DNA of 64,000 nucleotides from Malaya genurostris (lineage: Eukaryota > Arthropoda > Insecta > Diptera > Culicidae): contig NC_080572.1 of NCBI RefSeq assembly GCF_030247185.1, positions 214,487,435 to 214,551,434 on the forward strand, given 5' to 3'. The notes beneath the pieces were generated by a model. It was given only the letters and a program-made list of their open reading frames with translations, did no database searches and was not told the DNA's origin. Shown in pieces: positions 21,101 to 28,678 of this stretch. Position numbers and translations under genes: made by a program. The stretch's first letter is position 1. Every line of letters starts with the position of its first letter.

Positions 21101-23814
21101 GGGTTGGCTACCGGAAAAATTGGCAAGTACCATATTCGATCAAAAGGGCGATCGAGTTCTTGGTCGGAAAGCTTTCGTATATACCCGCATCGTTGGTAGT
21201 CAACTATCTTTTTTTGGATAGTGTTTGCCAATGTAGGGTCCCTAGCCATGCGTGTTTCTAAACATTGTAGCCTCCGGAGTGCGAGCGCACGACTGTCTGG
21301 TAGATTAACTTTATCATACTTCCAGAGTAAACCTGTCGTATAACGACCTCCTTCGAAATTAGTTAAAGATTGCAATAACGAAGTAGCTCTCTCATCTTCT
21401 GTTGAGAGTAGGGTTTTGTTCAGCTTCGATATACCTAGGCTATCCAATGAGAAATAGTTTTTCATAGCTTGCTGTAGCTCATCGCACGAGCAGATGTGAA
21501 GACTCACTTGTGCTATATCGCTTTGATTTTCTTTTGCGGAGAATCCGCCATAAAGAGTCCAGCCAAGTCTCGTTTTAACGGCAACTGGTTCGTGAGAATT
21601 TCTCTCTTTGCTCTTTTGTGTATTTCCAAGAAACGCGTTATCTGCTCCGATCAGAACTCTAGGACGAGCGTCACTGTACGAAGGTAGTGCCAGACCAGCG
21701 AGGTAGTCAAATTGTTTTTTCATCTCGTCTGCATTCAGCGATTGACTAGGTAGATTAAGAGCACTAACAGTTCTCGCACCTGATATATTGAATCTACGAT
21801 TTGGCTGTCCTTTCTCCGATATTTGAAAATTAACAGTTACTGAGTTATTTTCAACACGACAGGTTCCTCCAGTCCTTTGTAGCCATAGAGGGTTTTTCGC
21901 GCCTTTCAGGTGGAGCTGGTCTACGATTTCTTGGTCCAGGAGCGTCTGTGATGAGCCGTCATCAAGAAGTGCGTACGTATCTATTGTTTTATCGATACCG
22001 TACAGCGTTACTGGGACAATACGGAAAAGAACAGATGTCGAGTTTGACCGATGAGTGTTGTGAGGAGCAAATACTACAGGAAGGACCTGATTATTGGACA
22101 CAGAGCCTGTACTGTTTTTTGAAGGATTGTGTAGTAATTCATGATGTTTGTAAGTACATCCATTTATTCCACACCGTTTCCTCGCGGTGCACTGATCGTT
22201 ATGCCGTCTTAGGCATTTTTTACAATATCCATACTCCTTAATTGCGGTCCACCTGCTATCGTACGTAAGTTCAAGGAAACGTTGGCAATCAGCTGCCGAT
22301 TTACATGTTCCTTTACAAATCATACATGTAAAGTGAAGATTTACCGCTGCAATGCCAGTGCTTAAGAGTTTTGTATCTGCTATTGGCTGTTCAAGCTCAC
22401 TTGCTGTGGAGTGAGTATTGATGAATGCGCTTGGTTTACTACTACGGACTTGTTTTGTTTCATTAAATCCGATTTTCGTAACCGTGCTGGCGGCCTCCGC
22501 CAGGGAATAAATCCAAGAAGAGAACTCAGCAAGAGTAATTCTCGGCAACGTTTGCTGATGCTTTGCCCAGTCTAATTTAATAGATGCAGGTAATTTGTCT
22601 GTTAGATCAGTCAGAAGCGACACATTATACAGATAGTCTTGTAATCCACTGGCTTCTATCGTCGATCGTAAGTTTTGTACTACAATGGCAAATTCTATTA
22701 GTTGATCTAGTTTATCAGACCTGAGTGTTGGAAACGTTGATATTCTATTAATCATTGTCTGCACAATTGCAGCCGGTTGACCGAATAGCAGTTTGAGAGT
22801 TCTAATAACAGATGGTACATTGCTGGGATGTATAAGCTGACCTCTCACAGCTTCAAGGGCTTTACCTTTCAAGCATTTAGAAAGTCGGAATACATTCTCG
22901 TCATTTGAGAATCCACAAAGTAGAGTTGTGTGAGTGTACGTTGCATAAAATAATGGCCACTCTTCGGGATTACCATCAAAGTGTGGCAGTTCCTTCGGAA
23001 CTGATTGCCTTGCTGCTATCTGAGCTCGTGAAAGTACACATAACTGTGGTTCAATGGCGGGGGTGGAGGTTTCGTTTTTTCCATATTGCCATTGTGAATT
23101 CGAATTATGAGCGTCAGAAGGACCTTGGCCTATATTTATACGAGTTGATGTAGAGCAAGTAATTTCCGTGTGATTTGGTTGCTGCATATTACCATGATCT
23201 AAATTCGTTTTGTCTAGCCAGCTCCTGACTTTTTCCATTGATTGATCGTCGGTTTGGCTGATCGAGTTCGTTTCGCTCATCATTTCTCTCATAAGAAGAA
23301 ACTTCTTCTTGAGATATTCGCGTTTACGAAGCTCTTCTTCTTCTTGGAGGGCTCTTTCTGCTTCCAGTTGTTCCATCTCCAGTTGAATCAGATTTTTCGC
23401 TGTTTTATCACTTCGGCTGTACATGGAGGTCACTCGTTGAGATATTGTTCTTGCGCGCTCTTGCTTGGTGGGTTTACTGAGCGACTTATGTTGACCGTTG
23501 TCCGGTTGAACGATTGATTCTTGTTGTTTGCTTGCTCCTGAAACTTTTCCCGTGTCAGTTTCTCGGGCTGCGGCCTGCACACTACATGTTTGACATCTCC
23601 ATGAGTTTTGGCCTACATTCTTTGTTACACTGATGCAAGAAAAGTTGTGCAATGTAGCACATACATTACACTTTACAGTATCCCTCATGTCAAGAAGCTT
23701 ACAAAGCGGACAAGAAGGTATATGCGGTTGATTTTTCTCCCCATTGAAAGTTCGCTCTTCACTGTCTTTTCTTGAGCTACTCGCGGCCTCAGGCTCAACA
23801 TTGTGCTCAGACAT
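18115..23814 (-). CDS. BEL/Pao Gag-Pol polyprotein (intact)
   Basis: I place the start at the ATG at 23814 (MSEHNVEPEA), giving 1899 residues. The frame is open a further 16 codons into the LTR but without ATG. Order: PHD-like Cys/His zinc finger (about 35-78); charged coiled-coil (about 140-180); a Gag region resembling DUF1759 (about 275-430); Cys/His knuckles (about 497-560); aspartic protease LLDDGSS (about 617); RT with HYVDDLLAS (about 1034); RNase H with FVDAS and FWTDSRD; integrase zinc-binding HHCC (about 1525-1575). The integrase core follows with Asp in VGIDYFG (about 1607), Asp in HSDRGT (about 1668) and Glu in GGCWERL (about 1718). A C-terminal DUF5641-like segment ends the protein. 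No stops or lost catalytic residues were seen. It would build particles, reverse-transcribe the RNA and integrate the DNA. Confidence 0.95.
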   Translation of the reverse strand: MSEHNVEPEAASSSRKDSEERTFNGEKNQPHIPSCPLCKLLDMRDTVKCNVCATLHNFSCISVTKNVGQNSWRCQTCSVQAAARETDTGKVSGASKQQESIVQPDNGQHKSLSKPTKQERARTISQRVTSMYSRSDKTAKNLIQLEMEQLEAERALQEEEELRKREYLKKKFLLMREMMSETNSISQTDDQSMEKVRSWLDKTNLDHGNMQQPNHTEITCSTSTRINIGQGPSDAHNSNSQWQYGKNETSTPAIEPQLCVLSRAQIAARQSVPKELPHFDGNPEEWPLFYATYTHTTLLCGFSNDENVFRLSKCLKGKALEAVRGQLIHPSNVPSVIRTLKLLFGQPAAIVQTMINRISTFPTLRSDKLDQLIEFAIVVQNLRSTIEASGLQDYLYNVSLLTDLTDKLPASIKLDWAKHQQTLPRITLAEFSSWIYSLAEAASTVTKIGFNETKQVRSSKPSAFINTHSTASELEQPIADTKLLSTGIAAVNLHFTCMICKGTCKSAADCQRFLELTYDSRWTAIKEYGYCKKCLRRHNDQCTARKRCGINGCTYKHHELLHNPSKNSTGSVSNNQVLPVVFAPHNTHRSNSTSVLFRIVPVTLYGIDKTIDTYALLDDGSSQTLLDQEIVDQLHLKGAKNPLWLQRTGGTCRVENNSVTVNFQISEKGQPNRRFNISGARTVSALNLPSQSLNADEMKKQFDYLAGLALPSYSDARPRVLIGADNAFLGNTQKSKERNSHEPVAVKTRLGWTLYGGFSAKENQSDIAQVSLHICSCDELQQAMKNYFSLDSLGISKLNKTLLSTEDERATSLLQSLTNFEGGRYTTGLLWKYDKVNLPDSRALALRRLQCLETRMARDPTLANTIQKKIVDYQRCGYIRKLSDQELDRPFDRIWYLPIFPVANPNKFGKIRIVWDAAATVRGVSLNSVLLKGPDQLSSLTDILYQFRLQRVGLCGDIREMFHQVGIREQDQHCQRFLWRNGDSNVNPDTFVMKVMTFGACCSPSSAQYVKNLNAQRFTSRFPRAVDAIIHKHYVDDLLASVETIEEAVQLAKEIHFIHAQGGFEIRNWLSNSITVLQKMNQHQTEEKNLIFSEEMATEKILGLWWNTSTDCLTFKVNWSRYDSSLLDGSRYPTKRELLRILMSIYDPLGLVANFLGYLKVLLQDVWRSGILWDEPIRCQEFKKWDLWRQALPQVETVSVNRCYRRLISSNKQTNIQMHTFVDASETSFAAVVYLRFEENGYVECTLIGAKTRVAPLKYISIPRLELQAAVIGSRLASSIVSALSIKIDRRYFWTDSRDVMCWLASDHRRYSQFVACRVSEILENTDLAEWSWLSTKENVADEATKWERPPDFSINSRWFSAPKFIKEPTESWAPLRMTLGTTNEELRASVLTHTVLNPVIATENFSRWRRLVRFIACVLRFPNNIKLKLANLPSNTGPYVRAELHAAEKTLYKLAQYTAFGDEIALIAKAEQTKSICQIPKDSALYKLTPRLDAEGLLRLHTRIQRCEYITEEAKNPIILPRNHHITKLLIHDFHERFHHCNHNTVINELKHKFHIPRIRIAYKSTRRECQRCKNEQSKPIPPAMGDLPRARLAAYARPFSFVGIDYFGPLSVVVGKRVEKRWGVLITCMTTRAIHLEIAHTLSTTSCILAIKNFIARRGVPREVHSDRGTNFLGTERELREALAKVDEDMIMKEFISSQLEWKFIPPASPHMGGCWERLVQSVKRNLYALKPQRLPTDEILRNMLAEIENTVNSRPLTHVPIENDDAPALTPNHFILGSSNGSKPDTLCDDSGLALRRAWCSSQVLANVFWKKWLKDYLPEITRRSKWFYNIKPIEIDDIVLIVDPKSPRNCWPKGRVIFVNKSADGQVRWATVQTAHGVYERPAVKLAILDVRCNR

Positions 23815-23848
23815 TTTACCGAGAGCTTCCTTAAATGGTTTTGTAAAC
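23815..23848 (-). promoter_or_regulatory. BEL leader between 5' LTR and gag start
   Basis: Only 34 bp separate the 5' LTR from the chosen ATG. The primer-binding site should begin here, but the sequence (gtttacaaaacc in element orientation) lacks the TGG start common to tRNA 3'-end primers. I could not assign the primer tRNA. Confidence 0.5.
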
Positions 23849-24333
23849 TGTTGCACTCGCAACTGAACTGAATGAGTCTTTTTCTGGATCCGTGAACCTT
23901 TATTGCTGATATCGGTTACAAAACCCTAAAACTAAATTCATTACATATAATTCAATAACTGATTTTGATTCTTACATTTAGTACATTCAGTCCAATCAAG
24001 TTAAATATCGTTGTTTTCCAAGTAGAGCGAGATTGAGGTTATACTAAGCTAGATAGTATTATTTCACAATGAGGAGATTAATTCATCAATGTAACTTATA
24101 GAATAGTTACCTAACTTGTAGCAATAAATTGAAGTACAAGATATTATATAAATTCACTCACTAAACTAATTTAATGGAAGTTATAACTTTATCGAACACT
24201 CTAGCGTTTTACATGTGCTGATAGAAATTTAGTCTCAATTCATCTACCGCTGTCAGATCTCATTACACTTAGCGCCACCGTTCAGTGTGATAATCAGTGT
24301 GAAGGTGCGTGCGATTTGAGGGGTCGCACAATA
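23849..24333 (-). repeat. 5' LTR of the BEL/Pao element
   Basis: 485 bp, one mismatch to the other LTR. In element orientation it is read from 24333 downward and would contain the promoter. I did not identify a convincing TATA box. Confidence 0.95.
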
Positions 24334-24544
24334 GGGACCGTTCATATTCTAATTATACTTGAATGACATAAATTTCTCATTAGCATGCGAAAAGTTATCA
24401 TTTTCCGATGAATTCAAACTGTTCCATCTCGTCAAGGACTCTGGCGACCCCGCTACCTTACAATTACAATTAGATGTGTTTTCTAACTGGTTCAACGTTA
24501 ACATGACAATATTTAATGCCACAAAATGTTCCGTCATCACCTAA
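24334..24544 (+). pseudogene. Non-LTR RT fragment, right part
   Basis: It continues the fragment broken at 17592: GPFIF, a stop, LYLNDINFSL, then a motif C region reading SFSDEFKLF (normally FADDFKLF; the first catalytic Asp position is Ser-Asp-Glu, so degenerate). KDSGDPATLQLQLDVFSNW and FNATKCSVIT follow. Beyond 24544 homology is lost. The stop within motif B and the altered catalytic pair show the LINE piece was dead. Confidence 0.75.
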
Positions 24545-26660
24545 AATTCAAAACCAAGCCTATACATTGCCTGTTTTCATGCGGAATGGCAAAAATAACA
24601 CAAAAGAGTCACAATTTCGACCAAAACAGTTCACTTTCCCCCCCTCTAGGTCTGTCGTCACCAGGGCGCTTGGATGACAGGATGCCCCGTGGAGAAGAAA
24701 ATCATTACACTGCAAACAGATCCCGATTCGGACTGTATAGTTGATCAACGGTGCGTCGAGTCGAACTCGCCTCTAGGGTCAGCCCAAACAGGATCCAATT
24801 ATTTTAATGAGCGCCTGTTCGTGAACTGGGAGAATTAAAACATCCAAAATCAGATACCAATATTTGCAGACAATCTGAAACGAAAACTGCGTTACTAATT
24901 CAACACGAGAAACCTCCGGTTCTGGGTCAATATTTGTCGAATACTCTTTTTTTTTTCACCATAAAACAACCCCGTAAAGCTCATTCGGTGCTCATGGAAA
25001 AGCTATGAATGCTGATCACTCGAATCCTCGAGCCGGGATGGGTGAGCCACCGAACGAGACACGCATAATTGGAAAGTTTTTACGAGCTATTAAAAGTGAT
25101 GGCTCTGGTTCGCTCTGTTCAGCACATGAACCTTGGTCAACAATGCAAACGGAATCGGACTCGTGGGTTGAGTGCGGAATCAATCTTGAAATGGTTTCCA
25201 TAATTAATCGGAGAATGTGCATTGTATTCTCTGTTGACAGTAGTATACGGCGCAATGACCATCTGGTGGGGTATTCATTAAGCACTTTATGAAAGTTAGA
25301 ATTTGTTAACCTGCTGGTTTAAAATTTAGTACACGATATTCGTGTTAATCGCAAGAATCCGGAGCGATTCAAAAGCTCAAAATTATGTGATTACATTTAG
25401 TTGACTTTGCAAATACAAACATAATGAATTTAAATTAACATAATATCATTCATGAAACTGTAACTTGATTACCAAGTTCGTCATATAAAATTTGTTGGCT
25501 CGTCTCTAAGACACCTAAATCACGGCTAACTTTGTTCTGTAGCAACGTGAGATTACTGCTTCAGAGCTGATTAACACGTTAAAAACCTAATGCTATACGA
25601 TGTTGCTAGATTGAGTTGCAAGAATTTAAGCATTTGCCTTGGCTAACATCGAGGTGAAATCTTAGCGCACAGAAAGCCCGTATGTGTACTTCCTATTCGG
25701 AGCGAAGCACTAATACGCCCGGACGGCTGTTTCCAGCAAGCGCCTTAGCTCCTGGTAGCAGCGAACCAGACTGACACGTCAAAAGGCCATTACGAAATGA
25801 TGCCACATGGGGTGTAAACAGCATCACCCGGAAAAATCTGCACCGTCTCCACCACGACGTTTCGGGCCTCAAATTGCAGGCAGGGATGGCTTATGATGAC
25901 TCATCGTCACTCGTTGCTCATCCATCAGCCCGTTGAGTAATTCATGAGACAGTTGATGGTACATTTCTTTTATATAACTTGTCTTTCAATGCGGCAAACG
26001 CGACACTTATCGTATGGAAAAAAGTCTTTTTTTTCCTTATGACAAGCATTGACGCTACAAGATCCGTAACGATGGCACGAATATGACCAACGGTTCTAAT
26101 GCAGGAACAATAAAGTTCAAAAGATACTGACAGCAAAAAAAAACTGTTGGTTGATGTTCTGCATTTGCCGTGTTAATTAAGTTTGTTTTTTGTTAACGCC
26201 TTGTGGATAGATAATCTAGGAAATGATTTGATGTCAGTTAATAAATCAGATTGTATTCAAGTAAATTTGTTTGTGTTTGTGTCTATTTCAGTACCCAAGC
26301 TTTCAGTGATTGTATTTGTTTCGTCTGAGAATCAGTGGAATGCCAGATCCCAGCTTTGGTAAAATCTCTGGTAAGCAAATAGGATCTCAACGCCAGCATT
26401 ACTAGACAAAAAGTAGCAAACATCAAACTAAACCCAAAAAAGTAGCTCACATAAAAAGATAAACTCACTTTTGGGAACAACAAACACCTGAGACAAAAAC
26501 AAACGTAAATTAATCCATTTTCACTGACATCCATCCGCTTTTACGAAAAAAAATGTGTTTATTGTATGCTTCCAGCCAGCCAGCCAAAAAAAAAAAAAAA
26601 CGAAGAAAACGGAGCGACGACAATAGCTTTTACGAGCCAGATACATTTCCAATGTCATTA
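24545..26660. other. No recognisable gene
   Basis: Mixed-composition, probably unique sequence. Antisense open stretches of about 90 codons at 25005-25292 overlap on both strands and show no motif. A short ccagcc repeat followed by an A-run lies at 26572-26600. Confidence 0.4.
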
Positions 26661-26675
26661 ATTATTCATATCATT
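26661..26675. repeat. Target-site duplication of I-clade element copy 1 (left)
   Basis: attattcatatcatt here matches attattcataccatt at 32687-32701 with one difference. It directly precedes CAGT, a start seen in I-type elements. Confidence 0.8.
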
Positions 26676-26846
26676 CAGTAAAAACCATTCAAGCGAAGAG
26701 GTTGTGTTTCGATTGTACTGGCTCGTGAGTTAACGGCTGCTACCGAGACAATTCTAAGCTTCAGGTAGTTAAACTGCCCATAGCAAACGCAATATTCGGG
26801 GCGTTTCCCGACTGGAAAGCTAGCAACGAAGGCCATCCCGTTCATA

Positions 26847-26960
26847 CGCACAGAGGTGTAGAGACACAGAGGTGCGAGAGCATAGAAGTGACGAGTCACA
26901 GAGGTGCCATCGCATAAAGGTGCGAAGACGAAGGGGTGCAAAGGCACAGAGGTGCTAAAG
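26847..26960 (+). repeat. Degenerate tandem repeat in I-element 5' UTR
   Basis: Six to seven loosely repeated 16-20 bp units of the form cacagaggtgcgaag occupy the first quarter of the 5' UTR. Internal promoters of I-type elements lie in the 5' UTR, so the repeats may bear on transcription; this is inference. Confidence 0.65.
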
Positions 26961-27083
26961 CAACCCAGTGCTGATCTACCAGGTACCAGAATTTGTACGC
27001 TGCGTAGGATCAAAAGAGACGGCATATATCGCGAGGTGCTACACTGCAAGCATCGCATTTGATCGCCACCAAGAGCAAAAGCA

Positions 27084-27204
27084 CTGTACCTGGGGTCAGG
27101 TACAGCAAGTGCAGTGGTGTTCACAACGACGGCAGAGCAACTGAGATAGCAGTAAACGACAGAAGACTGCCAATTGGAAACAGCAAAAGACTGCCAATTG
27201 GAAA
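27084..27204 (+). promoter_or_regulatory. Hairpin and duplicated motif in I-element 5' UTR
   Basis: A perfect 8-bp stem (ctgtacct/aggtacag, 27084-27105, 6-nt loop) is followed by two exact copies of agactgccaattggaaa (27164-27180 and 27188-27204). No known factor site is assigned. Confidence 0.5.
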
Positions 27205-27364
27205 TCGTTGGAAGAGCTTCACGTCGTTCTTCACGATAAAGGAACAGAGACATCAGCTACAAGGTAGATTTAATTTAATTTATTTTTTATTTCTTATATC
27301 TGAAATTTTACTAAACATAAGTTTTTATTTTGGTATTATTAATTTACAAAAAAAATTTAATGTA

Positions 27365-28678
27365 ATGGATGATCTCATGGAAGATCATCCGAATCCGATT
27401 CCGGATACTAGTAAAAGTTTAAATACTCCGAGGGCTAAACATTATCCACAGGGTACCACTGGGCCATGGATAGTCTATCTTCGAAAAAAAGAAAAGATTT
27501 TAAACTTGATGCAAATTACAAAGGATTTGACATCACATTTCTCTGAAGTTAAAGAAATCTGTAAGGTTAATAGAGATAAAATTCGAGTTGTAGTTAACGA
27601 CTTGAAACAGGCAAACGATATTGTAACCTGTAAATTATTTGCTATTGAATATCGAGTTTACATTCCATCGAAGGAGGTAGAAATTGACGGTGTTGTGACT
27701 GAAGCAAGTCTGACAGCAGATGATTTACTTAAAAATGGAGTTGGCCGTTTTAAAAACTCCATGCTTGAGGGAGTTAAGATACTCGAGTGCAAACAATTGT
27801 ACTCAGCATCTATTGTCGATGGAAAAAAGTCTTATCGTCCCTCAGATTCGTTTCGCGTAACATTTGCCGGATCTGCATTGCCTAGCCATGTCTATATCGA
27901 TAAAATTCGTCTTCCTGTTCGGCTTTTCGTACCGCATGTTATGAATTGCACGAACTGTAAAAAATTCGGACATACAGCTACTTACTGTAGTAATAAGTCC
28001 AAATGTATCAAATGTCAAGGGCCTCATAAGGATAACCTTTGCGATAAAGATGTTGAAAAATGTGTTTATTGTGGGGAAAGCCCTCATGATGATCTTTCAG
28101 TGTGCGCTGCATTTAAGCTGCGTAAAGACAAAATGAAGCTTTCTTTAAAAGCACGGTCTAAGCGCACATATGCAGAAATGCTCAAAACGGTCATACATGT
28201 CTCCCTTTTGGAAACCGAAAACGGTTTTTCAAATCTTGCGGAGCCAGAGGAATCTGACTCTGACGGAAATAGTGAAGATACCTCGTTTGTCACTCCTCAA
28301 GGGTCTGTTAAGAGGAGATTAACAAACCACAAAATACCAAAAAAGACACCTAAAATTATACCTTCAAAAAAAGATCCCCGTGTTAAAGCTAAAAAGCCAA
28401 ATTTAAAACCAAAAACTGTGCCTCCTGGTTTGTCAAATTCACAAACCAATCCAGGAACTAGCTCAAGAAAAGACAATAATCCAGTGGGCTCCATTTCACA
28501 TTCACCAACAGGATTACTGAAATTTTCGGAAATTGTAGAATGGATTTTCGCTGCATTCAATATTTCTGAACCTCTAAAGACCATCATAACAGCATTCCTT
28601 CCAATAGCTAGAACTTTTTTGAAACAGTTATCTGCTCAATGGCCAGCTCTTTCAGGTTTTGTATCATTTGATGGATAA
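27365..28678 (+). CDS. I-clade ORF1, nucleocapsid-like protein with zinc knuckles
   Basis: The start is the first ATG of the frame (MDDLMEDHPNPIPDTSK), giving 437 residues. The frame is open upstream to about 27059 but only with non-ATG codons. The N-terminal half has a region with DRVVNDLKQANDI-like basic/hydrophobic character. Three Cys/His knuckles lie at about residues 195-252: CTNCKKFGHTATYC (C-X2-C-X4-H-X4-C), CIKCQGPHKDNLC and CVYCGESPHDDLSVC. A Lys/Pro-rich tail follows. The protein is expected to bind element RNA and form the ribonucleoprotein particle. The stop overlaps the start of ORF2 by 8 nt. Confidence 0.9.
   Translation: MDDLMEDHPNPIPDTSKSLNTPRAKHYPQGTTGPWIVYLRKKEKILNLMQITKDLTSHFSEVKEICKVNRDKIRVVVNDLKQANDIVTCKLFAIEYRVYIPSKEVEIDGVVTEASLTADDLLKNGVGRFKNSMLEGVKILECKQLYSASIVDGKKSYRPSDSFRVTFAGSALPSHVYIDKIRLPVRLFVPHVMNCTNCKKFGHTATYCSNKSKCIKCQGPHKDNLCDKDVEKCVYCGESPHDDLSVCAAFKLRKDKMKLSLKARSKRTYAEMLKTVIHVSLLETENGFSNLAEPEESDSDGNSEDTSFVTPQGSVKRRLTNHKIPKKTPKIIPSKKDPRVKAKKPNLKPKTVPPGLSNSQTNPGTSSRKDNNPVGSISHSPTGLLKFSEIVEWIFAAFNISEPLKTIITAFLPIARTFLKQLSAQWPALSGFVSFDG

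Larger units (their letters stand above)
17593..24333 (-). mobile_element. Full-length BEL/Pao LTR retrotransposon
   Basis: Two 485-bp direct repeats (17593-18077 and 23849-24333) enclose a single polyprotein frame, with a 5-bp gggac duplication outside. I find one mismatch between the LTRs (17849-17852 region, gaattgtt versus gaatagtt). The insertion is therefore very recent and potentially active. In element orientation the LTR begins TATTGTG and ends GCAACA, so the 5' terminus is TA rather than TG. It is inserted into an old RT fragment. No env gene is present. Confidence 0.97.

Noticed and set aside
26675..27253. 192-codon minus-strand open stretch over the I-element 5' UTR
   Set aside because: Antisense to the element, lies over the degenerate repeat units, and shows no domain.
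27059..27364. N-terminal extension of I-element ORF1
   Set aside because: The frame is open but has no ATG before 27365, and the region is the expected 5' UTR with repeats and a hairpin.
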